Made by a program: the position numbers and the translations under genes. The notes below the pieces were generated by a model. The model saw nothing but the letters and a program-made list of their open reading frames with translations, was not told the origin of the DNA and did not search any database. This document shows, one piece after another, positions 62,680-64,000 of a stretch of DNA of 64,000 bases (position 1 is its first letter; each line of letters starts with the position of its first letter). This DNA comes from Listronotus oregonensis (Eukaryota > Arthropoda > Insecta > Coleoptera > Curculionidae): positions 97,215 through 161,214 of the forward strand of contig JAHBCN010003670.1 of the NCBI GenBank assembly GCA_019359885.1, in the 5' to 3' direction.

Positions 62680-62937
62680 CAAATCTTAGTACCAAAGTAC
62701 TGTGGGGCCGGGTTTTCTGGTGTTTAACCCATTTCTTCCCAGTTGTTCCGTCAACGTTATCCAAGCACTGAAACATGCAAGTGTTGCATTTTACAGCACT
62801 TCTTAAGACAACGCTGTAGTGCCACCATGGACGTTATTTTAAATAACCACTGCCTAAAAGTGTTCTCCGGGTGGGGGAATCAACCCGGGGATCGCCAGGC
62901 TGGCAAGGAAACCTGACCACTATGCTCCGGGGGAGAC
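62680..62937 (-). mobile_element. SINE with tRNA-derived head
   Basis: The minus strand starts at 62937 with a tRNA-like fold: TCTCC/GGAGA acceptor ends, A box TAGTGGTCAGG, and B box GGTTGATTCCC (one base short of consensus GGTTCGANTCC). The anticodon loop is shortened, so it is not a working tRNA. The body (CTTTTAGGCAGTGG, GTGGCACTACAGCG, AAATGGGTTAAACACC, AAACCCGGCCCCACAGTAC) matches the body of the 5S-headed SINE at 47.6-47.9 kb. The tail is AT-rich. Confidence 0.7.
62864..62937 (-). pseudogene. tRNA-like head of the SINE
   Basis: About 74 nt with recognisable acceptor, D-arm (A box) and T-arm (B box) positions. B box lacks the C of TTCGA and the anticodon loop has five rather than seven bases, so no identity can be assigned. 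Confidence 0.65.
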
Positions 62938-63169
62938 AAATTTAATATTTGCATGTTTGGTACTCGGGAAAAAATTGGCTGAAATGGGAAAATGGGTTTC
63001 GGCACCCACGGTCCCCATTTTTTTCAAAACCTTTTTGAGCTTGTATGTGTATAAAAAAGTGACCATACGCCCTTTTAAACGGGACTGTTCCTTTTTTCGG
63101 CCATCTGTCTCGTTGTCCCCAAACAAAGATCAGGGACGCAAAATAGTCTCATTTTCCAAAACCGCGCGA

Positions 63170-64000
63170 AAATAGAGTTTAGTGTTCCCCATAGTGGTGC
63201 TGGTTATATTAAACAGCATTTGAAGTCTGAAAAACATAAAAATGCCGATCGTGCCGCCGCTTCCAGTTCTCAATTGAACGCGCCAACTTTAAAGGATTTG
63301 GATATTACCGCGGCAGAAGGTGTCCGGGCTTATCACACTGTGCATGAAATTTACGTAGAAATTAATTCAATCCGTTTTTTTTCAGAAATTCACATGCACA
63401 CGTACAAAAACAGAGGCTATTGTAGTAAATGTTTTTTGGGCGTACGGCGATCGACGAATTAAAAGATGATCTCAATAATCCCCAAATTTGTTACAATTTT
63501 AAATGACGCTTTAAACCACGGTAACAAGAAAATATATCCTTTTGTAGTGCGCTTTTTTTAACCTCACAAAGGTGTGCAAGTAAAAATTTTAGACCTCCAA
63601 GATCAACCAGGTGAAACGTATGATATCATTGTCGACTATTTATATTAAGTACTGAAAGATAATAATTTGATAGAAAAAGTCGTGGCGTTTTGTGGTGACA
63701 ATGGTAATGTCAATTTTGGGGGTGTAGCTAGGCAAGAAACTAATAATGTGCAAAATAACAATCATCTCTGAAAAAAAACCTTGATAGCAATTAAATGTGG
63801 AGCCCATCTATTTTACAATGCTATAAAATCTGATGCAAATGGCACCAAGATTGGGAAACGTTGTAAAAAATATTATTTTTTTTTTTTTACGGTTCCGTTG
63901 AGCTCTAAAGGGGTTTTGGGGAAAGCTAAATGGAAATCAGCAAAGCTCGGCTACAGTAAAACCAGATGGCTTGCGTTTATGCCTGCCTTGAAGAGGGTTT
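63170..64000 (+). pseudogene. hAT-like transposase relic with BED-type finger end, runs off the window
   Basis: Plus-strand peptides in family order: EFSVPHSGAGYIKQHLKSEK (end of a BED-type zinc finger, paired His), AAEGVRAYHTVHEI, then in other frames VKILDLQDQPGETYDIIVDY, VEKVVAFCGDNGNVNFGGVA, KCGAHLFYNAIKSDAN and LGYSKTRWLAFMPALKR near the end. These match a widespread insect hAT-type transposase. The frames break about four times, so it is inactive in this window. Confidence 0.82.

Noticed and set aside
62508..62771. GDNPDVALFDYVRRALL resembling the gephyrin segment expected after exon n+2
   Set aside because: There is no AG acceptor just upstream, phase does not fit, and the similarity is limited to DNPD; treated as chance.

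Overview
This is AT-rich eukaryotic DNA, most probably from an insect (a beetle is a guess). The transposon families (R4/Dong-like LINE, Penelope, Crypton, Tc1/mariner-IS630, ZMYM-type hAT, Gypsy) are typical of arthropods, coding exons have GT-AG borders, and nothing looks prokaryotic. One 17-base N gap lies at 7456-7472, and about 14.5-17.6 kb looks like poor consensus.

The only confident host gene is a + strand molybdenum-cofactor gene of the gephyrin/cinnamon family. Three consecutive phase-compatible exons (23585-23753, 28637-28753, 32680-32838) encode about 148 residues of the MoeA-like domain. Earlier and later exons are not visible, so most of the window is probably intron of this gene, inflated by transposons.

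Layout. 0.3-1.9 kb: LINE relic split by a hAT MITE with a perfect 8-bp target duplication. 2.7-5.5 and 9.3-13.0 kb: two copies of a repeat with a foldback core; a second module is shared by 7.8-9.3 and 21.0-23.0 kb. 6.0-7.7 kb: CAGGGTG-ended elements, a transposase relic and a minisatellite beside the N gap. 14.2-15.2 kb: foldback MITE. 15.8-20.9 kb: foldback element whose loop carries a nearly intact R4/Dong-like LINE flanked by (TAA)n. 22.5-22.9 kb: pogo-like MITE. 24.3-26.5 kb: IS630-type transposon with terminal inverted repeats of about 600 bp. 26.8-27.9 kb: near-perfect palindrome. 29.2-31.0 kb: Crypton-like recombinase relic and a Tc1-like tail with a 258-bp tandem duplication. 31.2-32.5 kb: Penelope element. 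33.9-34.9 kb: Gypsy integrase end plus LTR. 35.0-46.5 kb: an 11.5-kb inverted duplication with later insertions in each arm (hAT on the left, Penelope elements on the right). 46.9-51.2 kb: LINE tail, 5S-headed SINE, two foldbacks and a 188-bp poly(T). 53.0-55.2 kb: second Gypsy LTR, a long Crypton-type recombinase ORF and a Harbinger-like MITE. 56.7-59.6 kb: LINE, transposase and Crypton relics, the last split by two head-to-head Penelope pieces. 60.5-62.5 kb: palindrome. 62.7-64.0 kb: tRNA-headed SINE and the start of another hAT relic.

The most striking theme is inverted repeats: at least ten long palindromes or foldbacks in 64 kb, many apparently inside introns. Also notable are two SINEs with different heads (5S and tRNA) but a common body, hammerhead-like motifs in two Penelope terminal repeats, three LINE frameshifts each explained by one missing base in a homopolymer, and a 70-residue glycosylation-rich reading frame of unknown function kept in the 11.5-kb inverted duplication. 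All calls come from reading the sequence; no searches or alignments were run.
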